From positions 4,216,001 to 4,280,000 of the forward strand of contig NZ_LR590470.1 in the NCBI RefSeq assembly GCF_901472535.1: DNA of 64,000 nucleotides. Direction: 5' to 3'. This document shows positions 28,383 to 38,010 of the stretch, in pieces. A program made the position numbers and the translations under genes. Source of the stretch: Sphingobacterium daejeonense (GTDB lineage Bacteria > Bacteroidota > Bacteroidia > Sphingobacteriales > Sphingobacteriaceae). Position 1 is the stretch's first letter, and every line of letters begins with the position of its first letter. The notes below the pieces were generated by a model. The model was not told where the DNA came from. It worked only from the letters and a program-made list of their open reading frames with translations, and made no database searches.

Positions 28383-28503
28383 ATAATTTATCTTTTGTAC
28401 TAATTAATTTATTGTTGAACTAATAGATTTCCTATTTGCAAAGCCAATGCCAAAATGCAATTTTAACAAAATTTCAAATGACAAAACCTTAATAATCAAT
28501 AGT

Positions 28504-29260
28504 TTATTTTTCTTGAACTGGAATATCTAGCTTTGGTAGTTTTTGTGGTTTTGGGCGTCCCTGAGCATTCCAAGTCTTAAATGAAGAATTAATATAATTC
28601 ATTACGTCATATTGACCCCATTTTTGAGCTGTTGAATAAGATGGTCTATAAAGGTCCATAAATGCTTGTAACTCTTCTCCATGGAGTTTGGTTAAACTTG
28701 AAACAAGGGTTTTATTAAATATTCGGTCGACTTTGGTTTGTTCGAGTTCGACATTCATATATTGTTCAAACCTTTTTGCATTCTTAGCTTCTTTACCAAA
28801 AAGGTTATACAATGCTGTTGCGGGGCTTGATATATAAGTTCCGAATTTATTATGACCACCATTATAAACACCTTTACTTCCATAATCTTTCCATCATCTG
28901 GCGCATTTCGGATTCTTTTGTGCTCCGCGTTACGACTACAGTTTCGATTTGAGTTCCGGCAGTAATATCTACTAAAATATCTTCGAGGGTGTTGATTCTT
29001 GTTTTAATAGGCCCGTACCCCACTTTTGAAATGGAGAGCGTATCACCTACGTTTACTTCAACGGTAAATACACCGTATGAGTTTGTCCTTACGTTTTGTT
29101 TCGTTCGCAAATTCACAACATTTGCATCACTAATCCTTGTGCTAGTCCCCTTCTCCAGTACTAAACCAGAGACCATGTTATCTTGTTCTTGAGCATTTGC
29201 AGCTATTGCTAAGAAAAAGAAAGAACATAGTAGGGCAATATATTTTAATTTACTATACAT
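28504..29260 (-). pseudogene. carboxypeptidase-D regulatory-like exported protein, frameshifted
   Basis: A signal peptide (MYSKLKYIALLCSFFFLAIA, cleavage after NAQ) is followed by a carboxypeptidase-D regulatory-like beta-sandwich (SGLVLEKGTSTRISDANVVN; YGVFTVEVNVGDTLSISKVGYG). The first frame ends at 28874. The following frame reads YGSKGVYNGGHNKFGTYISS and then PATALYNLFGKEAKNAKRFE, continuing to 28504. Joined, the product is about 251 aa, a common Bacteroidota architecture. The fault lies near the A3/T3 run at 28888-28890; the span is 3n+1, so one inserted base suffices. Function unknown; probably periplasmic. Confidence 0.8.
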
Positions 29261-29316
29261 CCAATTTTAAAGGTAATAATACTTTTGACTAGCAAATGTT
29301 AAAAAGTTTTAAATCA

Positions 29317-29718
29317 CTATGAATTATAGGGATAAAAAACAAAGTTTGCTCCTTCAGGAACCACCACAAACAAGCACATGAAGTCATTTGCAGGTTTGAA
29401 ATTCTTGATAAAGTATTCTTTTTTGTCCTCTTTGATAATTCCATGGTCGACAAACTCTTCCAAAGAACTTGCTTGAATAGTCCATTGGGTGTTGAGTTCG
29501 TCCCTGTCTAATATCATTTCACCTAGATCAACCTTTAATTGATGTGCAACAAATATTGGGTAGAGTGTATATCCTTCTGCCATCATTTCTGCAGAAACCT
29601 CTTGGATTGATTCTTTGTAAAAATCCAGGTCGCTTTTTAAGCTAACCAAGGGGCTCTTAGGTTTGGATGGGGTTCCTTCCTCTTCCGGTCCTTTATTTAA
29701 TAGATCTTGTAAATCCAT
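29317..29718 (-). CDS. conserved hypothetical protein, 133 aa
   Basis: I do not recognise a named family. The protein is soluble and acidic, with a proline/serine-rich start (residues 10-27) and a helical middle (SLKSDLDFYKESIQEVSAEMM). It begins one base after the rlmD stop, so it is almost certainly co-transcribed with rlmD. No signal peptide or catalytic motif is visible. Confidence 0.75.
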   Translation of the reverse strand: MDLQDLLNKGPEEEGTPSKPKSPLVSLKSDLDFYKESIQEVSAEMMAEGYTLYPIFVAHQLKVDLGEMILDRDELNTQWTIQASSLEEFVDHGIIKEDKKEYFIKNFKPANDFMCLFVVVPEGANFVFYPYNS

Positions 29719-29719
29719 T

Positions 29720-31129
29720 TTATTTCTTCAATTTTAATAATACGACGTTTTCAACATGCTGAGTATGCGGGAACATGTCGACAGGTTTTATTCGAACTAT
29801 CTCATACTTTGTTGTTAGACTCTCCAAATCACGTGCCTGAGTAGCTGCATTACAACTTACATAGACTACTTTTTCACTTTCCATTTCCAAAATTCGGTTT
29901 ACAACATCTGGGTGCATTCCCGCTCTTGGAGGGTCAGTTATTACAACATCTGGCTTGCCATGTTCTGCTATGAAATCTGAAGTCAAAACATCTTTCATAT
30001 CGCCAGCATAAAATTTGGTGTTTTGAATACCATTAGTTTCAGAATTGATCTTAGCATCTTCGATTGCTGATGGCACATATTCTACACCCACCACTTCCTT
30101 AGCTGATCTGGCAACAAAATTTGCAATGGTACCTGCACCGGTATATAAATCATAAACCAATTCATCACCTTTTAAATCTGCAAACTCTCTAGTAATTTTA
30201 TATAATTCGTAAGCTTGTCTAGAATTTGTTTGATAGAAAGATTTAGGCCCCACCTTGAATTTCAAACCTTCCATTTCCTCATAAATAAAATCACGACCAG
30301 CATACACATGGATATCTTGATCAAAGATAGTGTCGTTTCTTTTCTGATTGACTATATATAATAAGGAGGTAATTTGAGGGAATTCATCCTTTATAAAGGA
30401 CATCAGCATATCAATCTGTCCTTCCTCTGGGTAAGCGAAAACAACGATGACCATGAGCTCGCCGGTTGAAGAAGTTCTAATTATCAGGTTTCTTAGTGCA
30501 CCTTGATGTTCTCTCAGGTCATAAAAAGACATAAAATTATCTTTTGCGAACTGAAAGACGGTGTTTCTAATATCATTAGAAGGGTCTTGTTGTAAGTAGC
30601 AGTGGTCTACGGTAAGAATTTTGTCAAACCTACCCGGAACATGGAAACCCAATGCATCCATTGAGTCGGTTGGTTCGATTTCATCCAAACTCGTCAACCA
30701 ACGTTTATTTGAAAATGTATATTCTAATTTATTTCTATAATATTCTGTTTGTTCCGATCCTAAGATGGGTTCCATAGCGGAGACATCAACTTTTCCAATT
30801 CTTGAAAGTGCATTTCCGACATACTGTTCTTTGAACTTCAACTGGGAATCATAGGTCATATGTTGCCATTTACAGCCACCACATACTCCGAAATGAGAAC
30901 AGAAAGGATCTATTCTGTATTCTGAAGGTTTTTTGACCTCAGCAATTTTGCCTTCGGCAAAATTCTTTTTTTTGCGTTGGAGCTCCACATCCACTATATC
31001 ACCTGGCACGGCACGCTCTATGAAAAGCACCAAATTATCGTGCTTAGCTACGCCTTTGCCTTCTTCGGCAATATCAATTATTTCAACGTTTGAAATAAAC
31101 TTCTTATCCTGAGGTATTCTTCTTCCCAT
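29720..31129 (-). CDS. rlmD: 23S rRNA (uracil-5-)-methyltransferase RlmD
   Basis: 469 aa SAM-dependent methyltransferase of the RumA/TrmA family. An N-terminal TRAM domain (IDIAEEGKGVAKHDNLVLFIER) is followed by iron-sulfur cluster cysteines (FCSHFGVCGGCKWQHM) and the Rossmann domain with VYDLYTGAGTIANFVARSA, DPPRAGMHP and the catalytic cysteine in VVYVSCNAATQARDL. All key residues are present. The cluster cysteines favour RlmD (RumA; U1939) over TrmA. A heptamer repeat array lies just upstream. Confidence 0.93.
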   Translation of the reverse strand: MGRRIPQDKKFISNVEIIDIAEEGKGVAKHDNLVLFIERAVPGDIVDVELQRKKKNFAEGKIAEVKKPSEYRIDPFCSHFGVCGGCKWQHMTYDSQLKFKEQYVGNALSRIGKVDVSAMEPILGSEQTEYYRNKLEYTFSNKRWLTSLDEIEPTDSMDALGFHVPGRFDKILTVDHCYLQQDPSNDIRNTVFQFAKDNFMSFYDLREHQGALRNLIIRTSSTGELMVIVVFAYPEEGQIDMLMSFIKDEFPQITSLLYIVNQKRNDTIFDQDIHVYAGRDFIYEEMEGLKFKVGPKSFYQTNSRQAYELYKITREFADLKGDELVYDLYTGAGTIANFVARSAKEVVGVEYVPSAIEDAKINSETNGIQNTKFYAGDMKDVLTSDFIAEHGKPDVVITDPPRAGMHPDVVNRILEMESEKVVYVSCNAATQARDLESLTTKYEIVRIKPVDMFPHTQHVENVVLLKLKK

Positions 31130-31154
31130 ATTCCCGCAAAAATACGGAAATTTT

Positions 31155-31195
31155 AGATATGAGATACGAGATTTGAGATTTGTGATATTAGATGG
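31155..31195. repeat. heptanucleotide tandem repeat array
   Basis: Six consecutive units of about AGATNTG (AGATATG, AGATACG, AGATTTG twice, TGATATT, AGATGG) between rlmD and the TetR gene. Same unit as the arrays at 16631-16661 and 58595-58636. Confidence 0.8.
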
Positions 31196-31229
31196 ATTAT
31201 TCTACTGAAAACCATTTAAAATCTACCTA

Positions 31230-31802
31230 CTATAACAATGTCGCTTCTACCAAATAGGGTAACATTTCTTTTTGGAACGAGATAAAGTTTTTTCGGACGT
31301 CTGCTTCAGAGACTGCTGTGAATGCGAAGGAGAAAACTATGTTTTTACTAGTTTTAATTAGGAAAGTCAAACGCTCTTCAGGGATGATGTTAGCGATTGT
31401 TTCATTTTGCATAAAAGAACGCAAAAGGAGGAATTCAAGGTCATCGGACAGCAATTTGAGGTATTCCTGCGCGTTAACTGATTCTCGGATAAACTCCCAG
31501 CCTACAAATTCATTACACACCGTGTAAGTTACCCGACTCACTCTCAAAATAGTATTTGCCAAAAACAAAGCCATATCCTTTTCATTGACATTCTTGTTTA
31601 AGATATCATAGACATTATCTTGGATATAGTCCATTAGTACCGCATGGAGGATAAGTTCTTTACTGGCGAAATGCTTGTAAAAAGTTGCTTTGGCGATGGA
31701 AGCGTTTTTTGCTAGCTCATTTACGCTAGTTTTATTATAGCCATATTTTCTAAATAGATCTCTTGCAGATTTCTTTATTGCTATAACTACTTTATCTTCC
31801 AT
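31230..31802 (-). CDS. TetR/AcrR family transcriptional regulator
   Basis: 190 aa. The N-terminal TetR helix-turn-helix is clear (ARDLFRKYGYNKTSVNELAKNA, with ATFYKHFASKELIL at about 39-52). The C-terminal ligand domain is family-typical but not specific. It lies between pheS and rlmD on the same strand but is insulated by a strong hairpin at 31841-31875, and no partner gene is visible, so its ligand and targets are unknown. Confidence 0.9.
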   Translation of the reverse strand: MEDKVVIAIKKSARDLFRKYGYNKTSVNELAKNASIAKATFYKHFASKELILHAVLMDYIQDNVYDILNKNVNEKDMALFLANTILRVSRVTYTVCNEFVGWEFIRESVNAQEYLKLLSDDLEFLLLRSFMQNETIANIIPEERLTFLIKTSKNIVFSFAFTAVSEADVRKNFISFQKEMLPYLVEATLL

Positions 31803-31840
31803 TTAAATGATTGAATTGGGGATTCAGTTTATAATTTATT

Positions 31841-31879
31841 ATTCACCCAAAAACAAGTTTTGTTTTTGGGTGAATTTTT
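31841..31879. terminator. strong hairpin terminator between pheS and the TetR gene
   Basis: A 16-bp perfect stem (31841-31856 with 31860-31875; starts ATTCACCC) and a three-base loop, then T5 on the plus strand. It lies 18 bases after the pheS stop, so it probably ends pheS transcription despite the weaker T tract on that strand. Confidence 0.75.
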
Positions 31880-31893
31880 AACCTACAGGTTAT

Positions 31894-32935
31894 TTAAATA
31901 ATTTCTGTTTCGAATTGCGACAAGAATCTCGCGTCATTTTCTGAGAATAGGCGTAGGTCTCTGATTTCGTATTTCAGGTTTGTAATACGTTCGATTCCCA
32001 TTCCGAATGCATATCCAGAGTATTTCTTGCTATCGATACCACAGTTTTCCAAGACATTAGGATCGACCATACCGCAACCTAAGATTTCTACCCATCCTGA
32101 GTATTTGCACATCTGACAACCTGCACCTTTACATATTGTACAAGATATATCCATTTCTGCGGATGGTTCGGTGAACGGGAAGTATGAAGGACGGAACCTT
32201 ACTTTAGTATCTTCACCGTACAATTCTTTCACGAAGTGATATAATGTTTGCTTTAGGTCAGCGAACGACACATTTTCGTCAATATATAGTCCTTCAATTT
32301 GATGGAAGAAACAATGTGCTCTTGCAGATATTGCTTCATTCCGGTAGACTCTTCCTGGCATAATTGCACGGAAAGGAGGTTGACCGGCTTCCATCAATCT
32401 AACTTGCACGGAAGATGTATGCGTTCTTAATACCACGTCATTTCCATCTTGTTTTTTGATGAAGAAAGTATCTTGCATGTCTCTTGCAGGATGTTCTGGT
32501 GCAAAATTCAATGCAGAGAAATTGTGCCAATCATCTTCTATTTCATTACCTTCCGCGACGATAAACCCTAATTTTTTAAATATTTCTACTATTTCTTTTC
32601 TCACTAGGGATAGAGGATGTCTCGAACCAATTGAGAATCCTTGTCCTGGCAAAGTTAAATCATCTTCACTTTTTGTGGACTTACTATCTGCCTGTCCAGC
32701 AAATTTTTCTGAAGCTTCTTTAAAAGATGTTTCAGCCAGCTGTTTGAATTCATTCAATACTTTTTCCCAACACCCTTTTTTCATCAGGGGTTACCGTTTT
32801 AAATTCTTCGAACAATTCCTTTACGATTCCTTTGGATACAAGGAATTTGAGTCTGAAATTTTCAACATCTTGAGCTGAGTTTGGCGAGAAAGCCTTAATC
32901 TCTTCCGTATACTGCGTTATCTTATCTTGCAACAT
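31894..32935 (-). CDS. pheS: phenylalanine--tRNA ligase alpha subunit, interrupted by a one-base insertion
   Basis: Class II aminoacyl-tRNA synthetase subunit that, with PheT, charges tRNA-Phe. The N-terminal tRNA-binding coiled coil (MLQDKITQYTEEIKAF to RVLGK) is read from 32935. The catalytic domain (GFSIGSRHPLSLVRKEIVEI; motif 2 at FRAIMPGRVYRNEAISARAH; motif 3 at YAFGMGIERITNL) follows in another frame from about 32770 to 31894. The switch is at a run of five A (minus strand; 32761-32765). With four, RVLGK joins VLNEFKQLAE and a normal 346-aa PheS results. The gene is essential and usually single-copy, so the break is very likely a sequencing error. Confidence 0.93.
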
Positions 32936-32995
32936 GTGTCAAAGATACAGCAATTTTAAAAAATAATGAAATGCTACGTTATTTAATTAGGCAGA

Positions 32996-33448
32996 TTAAA
33001 AAGGTAGACCGTCGTTGTCCTCGTCGTTTTCAGTAAAATCTACAGTTTGCTCTTTGGTTTCTGTACTTGAAGGCACTCCAGTACTGCCAGTTTGTTGCGG
33101 GCTTTGCGGTTCAAAATCAGATCTTCGCCCCAGCAGATTGAAGCTTTCGGCTACTATTTCTGTGGTATAACGTCGTACACCTTCTTTATCTTCGTACGAT
33201 CTTGTCCTAAGTTTGCCTTCAATATATACAAGTTTTCCTTTGCTCAGGTACTTTACTGCGACATCTGCCAAACCACGCCACAACACAATATTGTGCCATT
33301 CTGTTTGTTCTACACGTCTACCATCCTTGTTGAAAGTCTCTGATGTAGCCAATGGAAAACTAGCAACACTTACATTTCCTTCTAAATAGCGGATTTCTGG
33401 ATCTTTTCCAAGATGACCTACTAAAATAACTTTATTTACTCCTGACAT
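32996..33448 (-). CDS. ssb: single-stranded DNA-binding protein
   Basis: 150 aa. OB-fold domain (MSGVNKVILVGHLGKDPEIRY; WHNIVLWRGLADVAVKYLSKG; KLVYIEGKLRTRSYEDKEGV) at 1-105, a flexible linker, and the acidic protein-interaction tail ending DNDGLPF. Full length. It lies directly 25 bases after the true end of mutY on the same strand, so the two repair genes may be co-transcribed. Confidence 0.96.
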   Translation of the reverse strand: MSGVNKVILVGHLGKDPEIRYLEGNVSVASFPLATSETFNKDGRRVEQTEWHNIVLWRGLADVAVKYLSKGKLVYIEGKLRTRSYEDKEGVRRYTTEIVAESFNLLGRRSDFEPQSPQQTGSTGVPSSTETKEQTVDFTENDEDNDGLPF

Positions 33449-33473
33449 ACAATAATTTAGGATTTAGTGAGCA

Positions 33474-34518
33474 CTAAAAATAATGTTCCACAAAGGAACT
33501 AATCAGTTTATGTTTAGCTAATTTATCTAAATTTTCTAATAAACAATAATTCCAATGGCTTTTTTTGCCCAATTCCATATTATCGATATTTAAGGTATAA
33601 AATTTGGCAAAAAATATTCTGATGGCTCAAAATATGTTTTATTTGTCCTTTAATCTGAATAGGCTGTATATTTCCAAAAGCTTCTTGGTACTCTTTCATT
33701 TGTACCAATTCTGCTACATTCAAGTCGGTAGTAGTTTCAATCATTGGAAATTCAAACAGATTGGCCCATACATCCCCTTCTGTTCTTTGAGACATCAGTA
33801 CAGAATCTTCTTTTTGAATAATAAAGTAATGGAAAAACCGATCTCTGCTTTTTTTAGCTTTTATTTTTTGGGGCAATTGGTCCACCAAATTATCTTGATA
33901 TGCGACACAATCCAACCTAAGAATACATTCTTCACAGTTTGGATTCTTCGGTTTACATTGCATTGATCCAAAATCCATAATGGCTTGGTTGTATTCCGCA
34001 GGATGATTTAGATCGAGCATTTCCGCAGCGAGATTTGCGAATATTTTCTTTCCTGCAGTGCTATTGATTGGTTCGTGAATACCGAAATATCTAGCCAATA
34101 CTCTAAATACATTCCCATCTAATACAGCATAAGGTTGATTATTTGCGAAAGAGGAGATTGCTGCGGCAGTATATTCGCCTACCCCCGGTAATTTTAACAG
34201 ATCATGATAATCAACGGGAAAAACGCCTTTATGTAAATCAATGACTTGTTTGCTTGCTTTGTGCATATTTCTGGCTCTGGAGTAATAACCTAATCCTTGC
34301 CATAGCCTCAAAATATCGGCTTCGTCAGCGTTTGCGAATTTTGTTACATTCGGATAGTTTTCTACAAATCTTAAAAAATATGGCATTCCCTGTTCAACAC
34401 GAGTCTGTTGCAGTATAATTTCTGATAGCCAAATAACATATGGATTCTTTGTTTCCCGCCATGGCAGTGCTCTTTTATGGGTAGAGTACCAGGCTAGGAT
34501 TCTTTCCGAAAACGACAT
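33474..34518 (-). CDS. mutY: A/G-specific adenine glycosylase MutY, C-terminal frameshift
   Basis: DNA repair glycosylase that removes A opposite 8-oxoguanine. The N-terminal HhH-GPD domain has SEIILQQTRVEQG and LPGVGEYTAAAISSFA. The iron-sulfur cysteines follow in CKPKNPNCEECILRLDC. The C-terminal NUDIX-like 8-oxoG reader starts near residue 225. The main frame stops at 33580, but the next frame continues FAKFYTLNIDNMELGKK to a TAG at 33474-33476. A run of six A on the plus strand (33609-33614) is one base too long. Corrected, the protein has 347 aa, the normal length. Confidence 0.93.
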
Positions 34519-34581
34519 AATACAAAGATGTTAATTTTACCGGTTCGAAGACCGAAAAAAGTTATAAAATGTTAAAATTTC

Positions 34582-34611
34582 TTGCAATTATTTTAACATC
34601 TTCTATTTTTA
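34582..34611 (+). promoter_or_regulatory. candidate promoter of the M23 peptidase gene
   Basis: TTG at 34582-34584 and TATTTTTA at 34604-34611 (one mismatch to TAnnTTTG), spaced 19 bases. An 8-bp inverted repeat GTTAAAAT...ATTTTAAC (34571-34578, 34590-34597) overlaps it. A GGGAG ribosome-binding-like motif precedes the ATG at 34646. Confidence 0.35.
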
Positions 34612-34645
34612 CGCCCGGCTAACATAAAGTGGGAGAGTAAAATAT

Positions 34646-35506
34646 ATGACAAAAAAGAAGACTGCCGTTGAAATTCTAGACTCAAACGGCGATTCGAATT
34701 TGAAGATTCAGATTCCAACTATTGTAGTAAAGAATTGGAAATATATCCTTGCAGGAGGAATCTTCACTATTTGCTTGATATGTGCAACAATTGTATATGT
34801 TGCCACCAAAACGACAAGCGATCATTATGAAAAACAGTTAAGTAAACAGATTGAGGCTCTTGAAGAAGCTCGTCAAAACTTGGCTCTTGAAGAGGCTACC
34901 AATCAATTAAGTACCGTCCAGATTCAAAAATCTTTTGATGCTATTGATAGTGCAGTAAACCAAATTAATGCCAAAATGCGCAGAAGAGGATTAAAAGAGT
35001 TTGCTCCGAAGCTTAAAAATGCTGGTGGTCCTGTAGAAGAAGAGGTAAATCTTAATGAAATGATTAAGTACTATGAGGCTACGGTGAAGAAATTAGACAA
35101 GAAATTAGAGGGTGTTCCATTAGGTAGACCTCACAATGGTAATATTACTTCAAGATTTGGCTATCGTAGAAATCCATTCACCAACAGAGGTATCGAAATG
35201 CATTCAGGTATTGACATTAGTGGAAGAACAGGTGAACCAATTATGGCTACAGCCGCTGGAAAAGTGGTTTTTGCAGGTTATAAAGGTCAATATGGCAAGG
35301 TAGTCATTGTTGAACATACGAACGGTTGGGAGACCAGGTATGCTCACCTTTCTAGCACCAAAGTAAGTAAGGGACAAAAAGTTGAGGCAGGTCAACAAAT
35401 TGGCAAACTCGGAAGTACCGGAAGATCAACAGGTCCACATCTACATTATGAGTTGTTGAGTTTTGGAAGAAAGATAAACCCGGAAAAAACTTTGATATTC
35501 AATTAA
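34646..35506 (+). CDS. M23 family metallopeptidase (membrane-anchored LytM-type)
   Basis: 286 aa. One membrane helix (about 32-55) is followed by a coiled-coil segment (about 60-155) and a C-terminal LytM domain. The zinc ligands are visible: H and D in MHSGIDISGRTGEPI, and HLHYE near the end (GRSTGPHLHYELLS). Such proteins cleave peptidoglycan cross-bridges or, like EnvC/NlpD, activate amidases. With all ligands present it could be an active endopeptidase. It is divergent from mutY and followed by a strong terminator. Confidence 0.92.
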   Translation: MTKKKTAVEILDSNGDSNLKIQIPTIVVKNWKYILAGGIFTICLICATIVYVATKTTSDHYEKQLSKQIEALEEARQNLALEEATNQLSTVQIQKSFDAIDSAVNQINAKMRRRGLKEFAPKLKNAGGPVEEEVNLNEMIKYYEATVKKLDKKLEGVPLGRPHNGNITSRFGYRRNPFTNRGIEMHSGIDISGRTGEPIMATAAGKVVFAGYKGQYGKVVIVEHTNGWETRYAHLSSTKVSKGQKVEAGQQIGKLGSTGRSTGPHLHYELLSFGRKINPEKTLIFN

Positions 35507-35524
35507 GATATTTTAGTAAAAAAG

Positions 35525-35558
35525 AAGAGCTGTCCTTTCATTAGGACAGCTCTTTTTG
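35525..35558. terminator. bidirectional terminator
   Basis: AAGAGCTGTCCT (35525-35536), loop TTCATT, AGGACAGCTCTT (35543-35554) with T runs on both strands. It ends the M23 gene on plus and the TonB-receptor/urease run on minus. Confidence 0.92.
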
Positions 35559-35570
35559 TTATGAAATCTT

Positions 35571-37994
35571 TTAGAATGAATATCCCATAGAGACCATAAA
35601 GTTTCTAGGTGCTCCGACAAACCCTCTGGTGTAATCAAATCCTCCTAAATAATAGTACTTATCAAGTATATTATTGGCATTTAGGGAAAGCCTTACCCCT
35701 TTGACATGGTAATAAAGTGCTGCGTTAATTGTGGCATAAGCTGGCCATTTATCCCATTGTTCATTTCCTTGATCATCTTTTCTGGCAAAATTTTCCATTC
35801 TCCGGCTTGACACATGGCTTAATCCTGCCCCAAAACCCAATCCTTTTAAAGCATTCTTGGGGATGACGTATTTTGCCCATAAACCAACTACATGCCTAGG
35901 GGCATTTGGCAGCATTTGCCCAACCTCCGATTGTATAGATGATGTTTTTACTTCTGTATGGTTAAAACTATAGTTTCCTGAGAGCTGAAAGTCTTTAGTA
36001 ATCTGTCCTCTGAAATCCAATTCTATACCCTGAGAATACACTTCTCCAGATTGTCTATAAATTGGGAAGCCTGCTTCTGATACTGCTCCTGTGCTCATCA
36101 ACATATTGCGTCGATTAATATGAAACACAGACATCTCTGTTTGTAATTGATTATTAAAGAATCCCATTTTAAAACCCGTTTCTATTTGGCAGCTTTTCTC
36201 TGGTTTAAATGCTGTATTTGAGCCATAGTTTTCATGGTTATGGACAAAATCAGCTCCTACAGGGATATATCCTTGGGAATAACTTGCAAAATAGTTTACC
36301 TGATTATTTATTTTATAAGTCAATCCTAATCTAGGCAACCAACTGCTCTGTGACGTATTGTATGTTTCTTGGAGGTCTGCACTGCTTGAACTATATCTTT
36401 CATGTCTCAAGCCAAAAATGATATGCCATTTATCACCAATCGTTACTTGATCCTGAATATATATCCCCAACGATTTATATGGATTTAAAAACGGAAAACT
36501 TGCTTGAGGTAGCCACACATATGACGATGGACTGATTAGTTCTTTAATTGGGTTATCCAAATCCACAGTTAACCGTACAGTATCTCCGTCCAACACCCTA
36601 CTTCTTGCTTCTTTTTGAACATTATCTCTATCCGGTGAATATGATGCATAGTCAACACCTAAAATCATTCGGTGCTCAGTATTTCCCCAATGATTAGAAT
36701 AGGACAAATAAGACACTAAGTTATCGGTGTAGTCTTTCATTTTCTTTTCGAGAAATCTCATATTCATGATTGTATTTGCTGGCGCATCTGAAAATGTATT
36801 CAATGTTCTGAGTTCATTTAAATCTTCTTGATAAATAGCTTTCATGTAACTGGCGTGAAAGTTCAGGTTTTCGTTTATTTTTTGAGATAATATTGCCGAA
36901 AGGGTTATAAAGTTTGAATGAAAATAGTCGCTTGGTTGATTTACATTAAATCCTCTTGGTAAAGCATATAAATCATTATTTCTAATACCTATCCCTCTAT
37001 CTAAGAATCCGTTAAAGTTATCATATACCATATCGACATCAATTTGAGTTCCATCGACCGGCTTAAAGGTAAATGATGGTGCAATCAATAAGGTTTTTCT
37101 CTGATTATTATCGCGAAAGGTTTTCGAATTTTCGTATCCTACATTCAATCTATATAGGATTTTTTTGGATGAGTCCAATGCTCCAGTGAGGTCAATTGTA
37201 GACCTTAAAGTTTGAAATGATCCAAAAGCGAAGTTGACGTCTAACTTCTCTTCTTCGAGCGGTTTTTTGGTGACCATATTGATTGTTCCTCCAGGAACTA
37301 TGTCTCCGAACAAGGATGCTCCTGGACCTTTTAGAACTTCTATTGTTTCTAAATTAACGGTCAATGGAGATCTAAAATAGCTAGTGCCATACCCATATGC
37401 TGACCGCATACCATTTACCAAGCGCAGGCCACTATTGTACCCGCTTCTAAACCCTCTAATCGTAAAGTCATCATAGCTGGAAGCTAGATTGACACCTGCG
37501 AGATCTTGTGCCATATCTGTAATCAGAAAGGCCTGTTTATCTTCCATAAACTCTTTGCTGACCAATGATACAGATTGCGGAAGGTCTTTTAAAGTTCCTG
37601 AGAACTTCCCTCCCATTTCTACAGAATTTGTGAGGTAAGAGTTGTTCCTTCTTCCAGTTACCAACACTTCATCCAACTCTAAAGACAAAGGAATCATTAC
37701 GATCCTCCATCCATTGTCTGAAGTTTGATCTACAGTGTCCAGTAACACCTCTTTGTCTTCAAATCCAATTGCTGAAAACTTTATAATTTCCAAAGGTTTT
37801 GATCCCTTCTGAAGTTGAAAGTTTCCATTTCGATCGGATTGAATAGTAACATTATTTTTTTTATCCTGCACTGTTACCCCTTGCAGGTTTTTCCCCATAG
37901 CATTTTGAACTTTACCTTTCACAGGTGTTTGTCCTTGTGCCGTAATCATGTTTAAGCATAGGTAGGCTAAGCATAAGCTGTTAAACCTTGGCAT
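35571..37994 (-). CDS. TonB-dependent receptor with carboxypeptidase-D-type N-terminal domain
   Basis: 807 aa outer-membrane active transporter. A signal peptide (residues 1-21) is followed by a carboxypeptidase-D regulatory-like domain (VKGKVQNAMGKNLQGVTVQD, about 25-110), the plug (LPQSVSLVSKEFM; FTIRGFRSGYNSGLR; EVLKGPGASLFGDIVPGGTI) and a 22-strand barrel ending in FMVSMGYSF. The plug and barrel match the siderophore-receptor subfamily. It is the last gene of the urease/ABC run, 16 bases after the GNAT gene, so it probably imports a nickel (or other metal) chelate for urease, as FrpB4 does in Helicobacter. Ferric siderophore uptake is the main alternative. Confidence 0.9.
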   Translation of the reverse strand: MPRFNSLCLAYLCLNMITAQGQTPVKGKVQNAMGKNLQGVTVQDKKNNVTIQSDRNGNFQLQKGSKPLEIIKFSAIGFEDKEVLLDTVDQTSDNGWRIVMIPLSLELDEVLVTGRRNNSYLTNSVEMGGKFSGTLKDLPQSVSLVSKEFMEDKQAFLITDMAQDLAGVNLASSYDDFTIRGFRSGYNSGLRLVNGMRSAYGYGTSYFRSPLTVNLETIEVLKGPGASLFGDIVPGGTINMVTKKPLEEEKLDVNFAFGSFQTLRSTIDLTGALDSSKKILYRLNVGYENSKTFRDNNQRKTLLIAPSFTFKPVDGTQIDVDMVYDNFNGFLDRGIGIRNNDLYALPRGFNVNQPSDYFHSNFITLSAILSQKINENLNFHASYMKAIYQEDLNELRTLNTFSDAPANTIMNMRFLEKKMKDYTDNLVSYLSYSNHWGNTEHRMILGVDYASYSPDRDNVQKEARSRVLDGDTVRLTVDLDNPIKELISPSSYVWLPQASFPFLNPYKSLGIYIQDQVTIGDKWHIIFGLRHERYSSSSADLQETYNTSQSSWLPRLGLTYKINNQVNYFASYSQGYIPVGADFVHNHENYGSNTAFKPEKSCQIETGFKMGFFNNQLQTEMSVFHINRRNMLMSTGAVSEAGFPIYRQSGEVYSQGIELDFRGQITKDFQLSGNYSFNHTEVKTSSIQSEVGQMLPNAPRHVVGLWAKYVIPKNALKGLGFGAGLSHVSSRRMENFARKDDQGNEQWDKWPAYATINAALYYHVKGVRLSLNANNILDKYYYLGGFDYTRGFVGAPRNFMVSMGYSF

Positions 37995-38010
37995 CCCTAC
38001 TCATCTCTTT

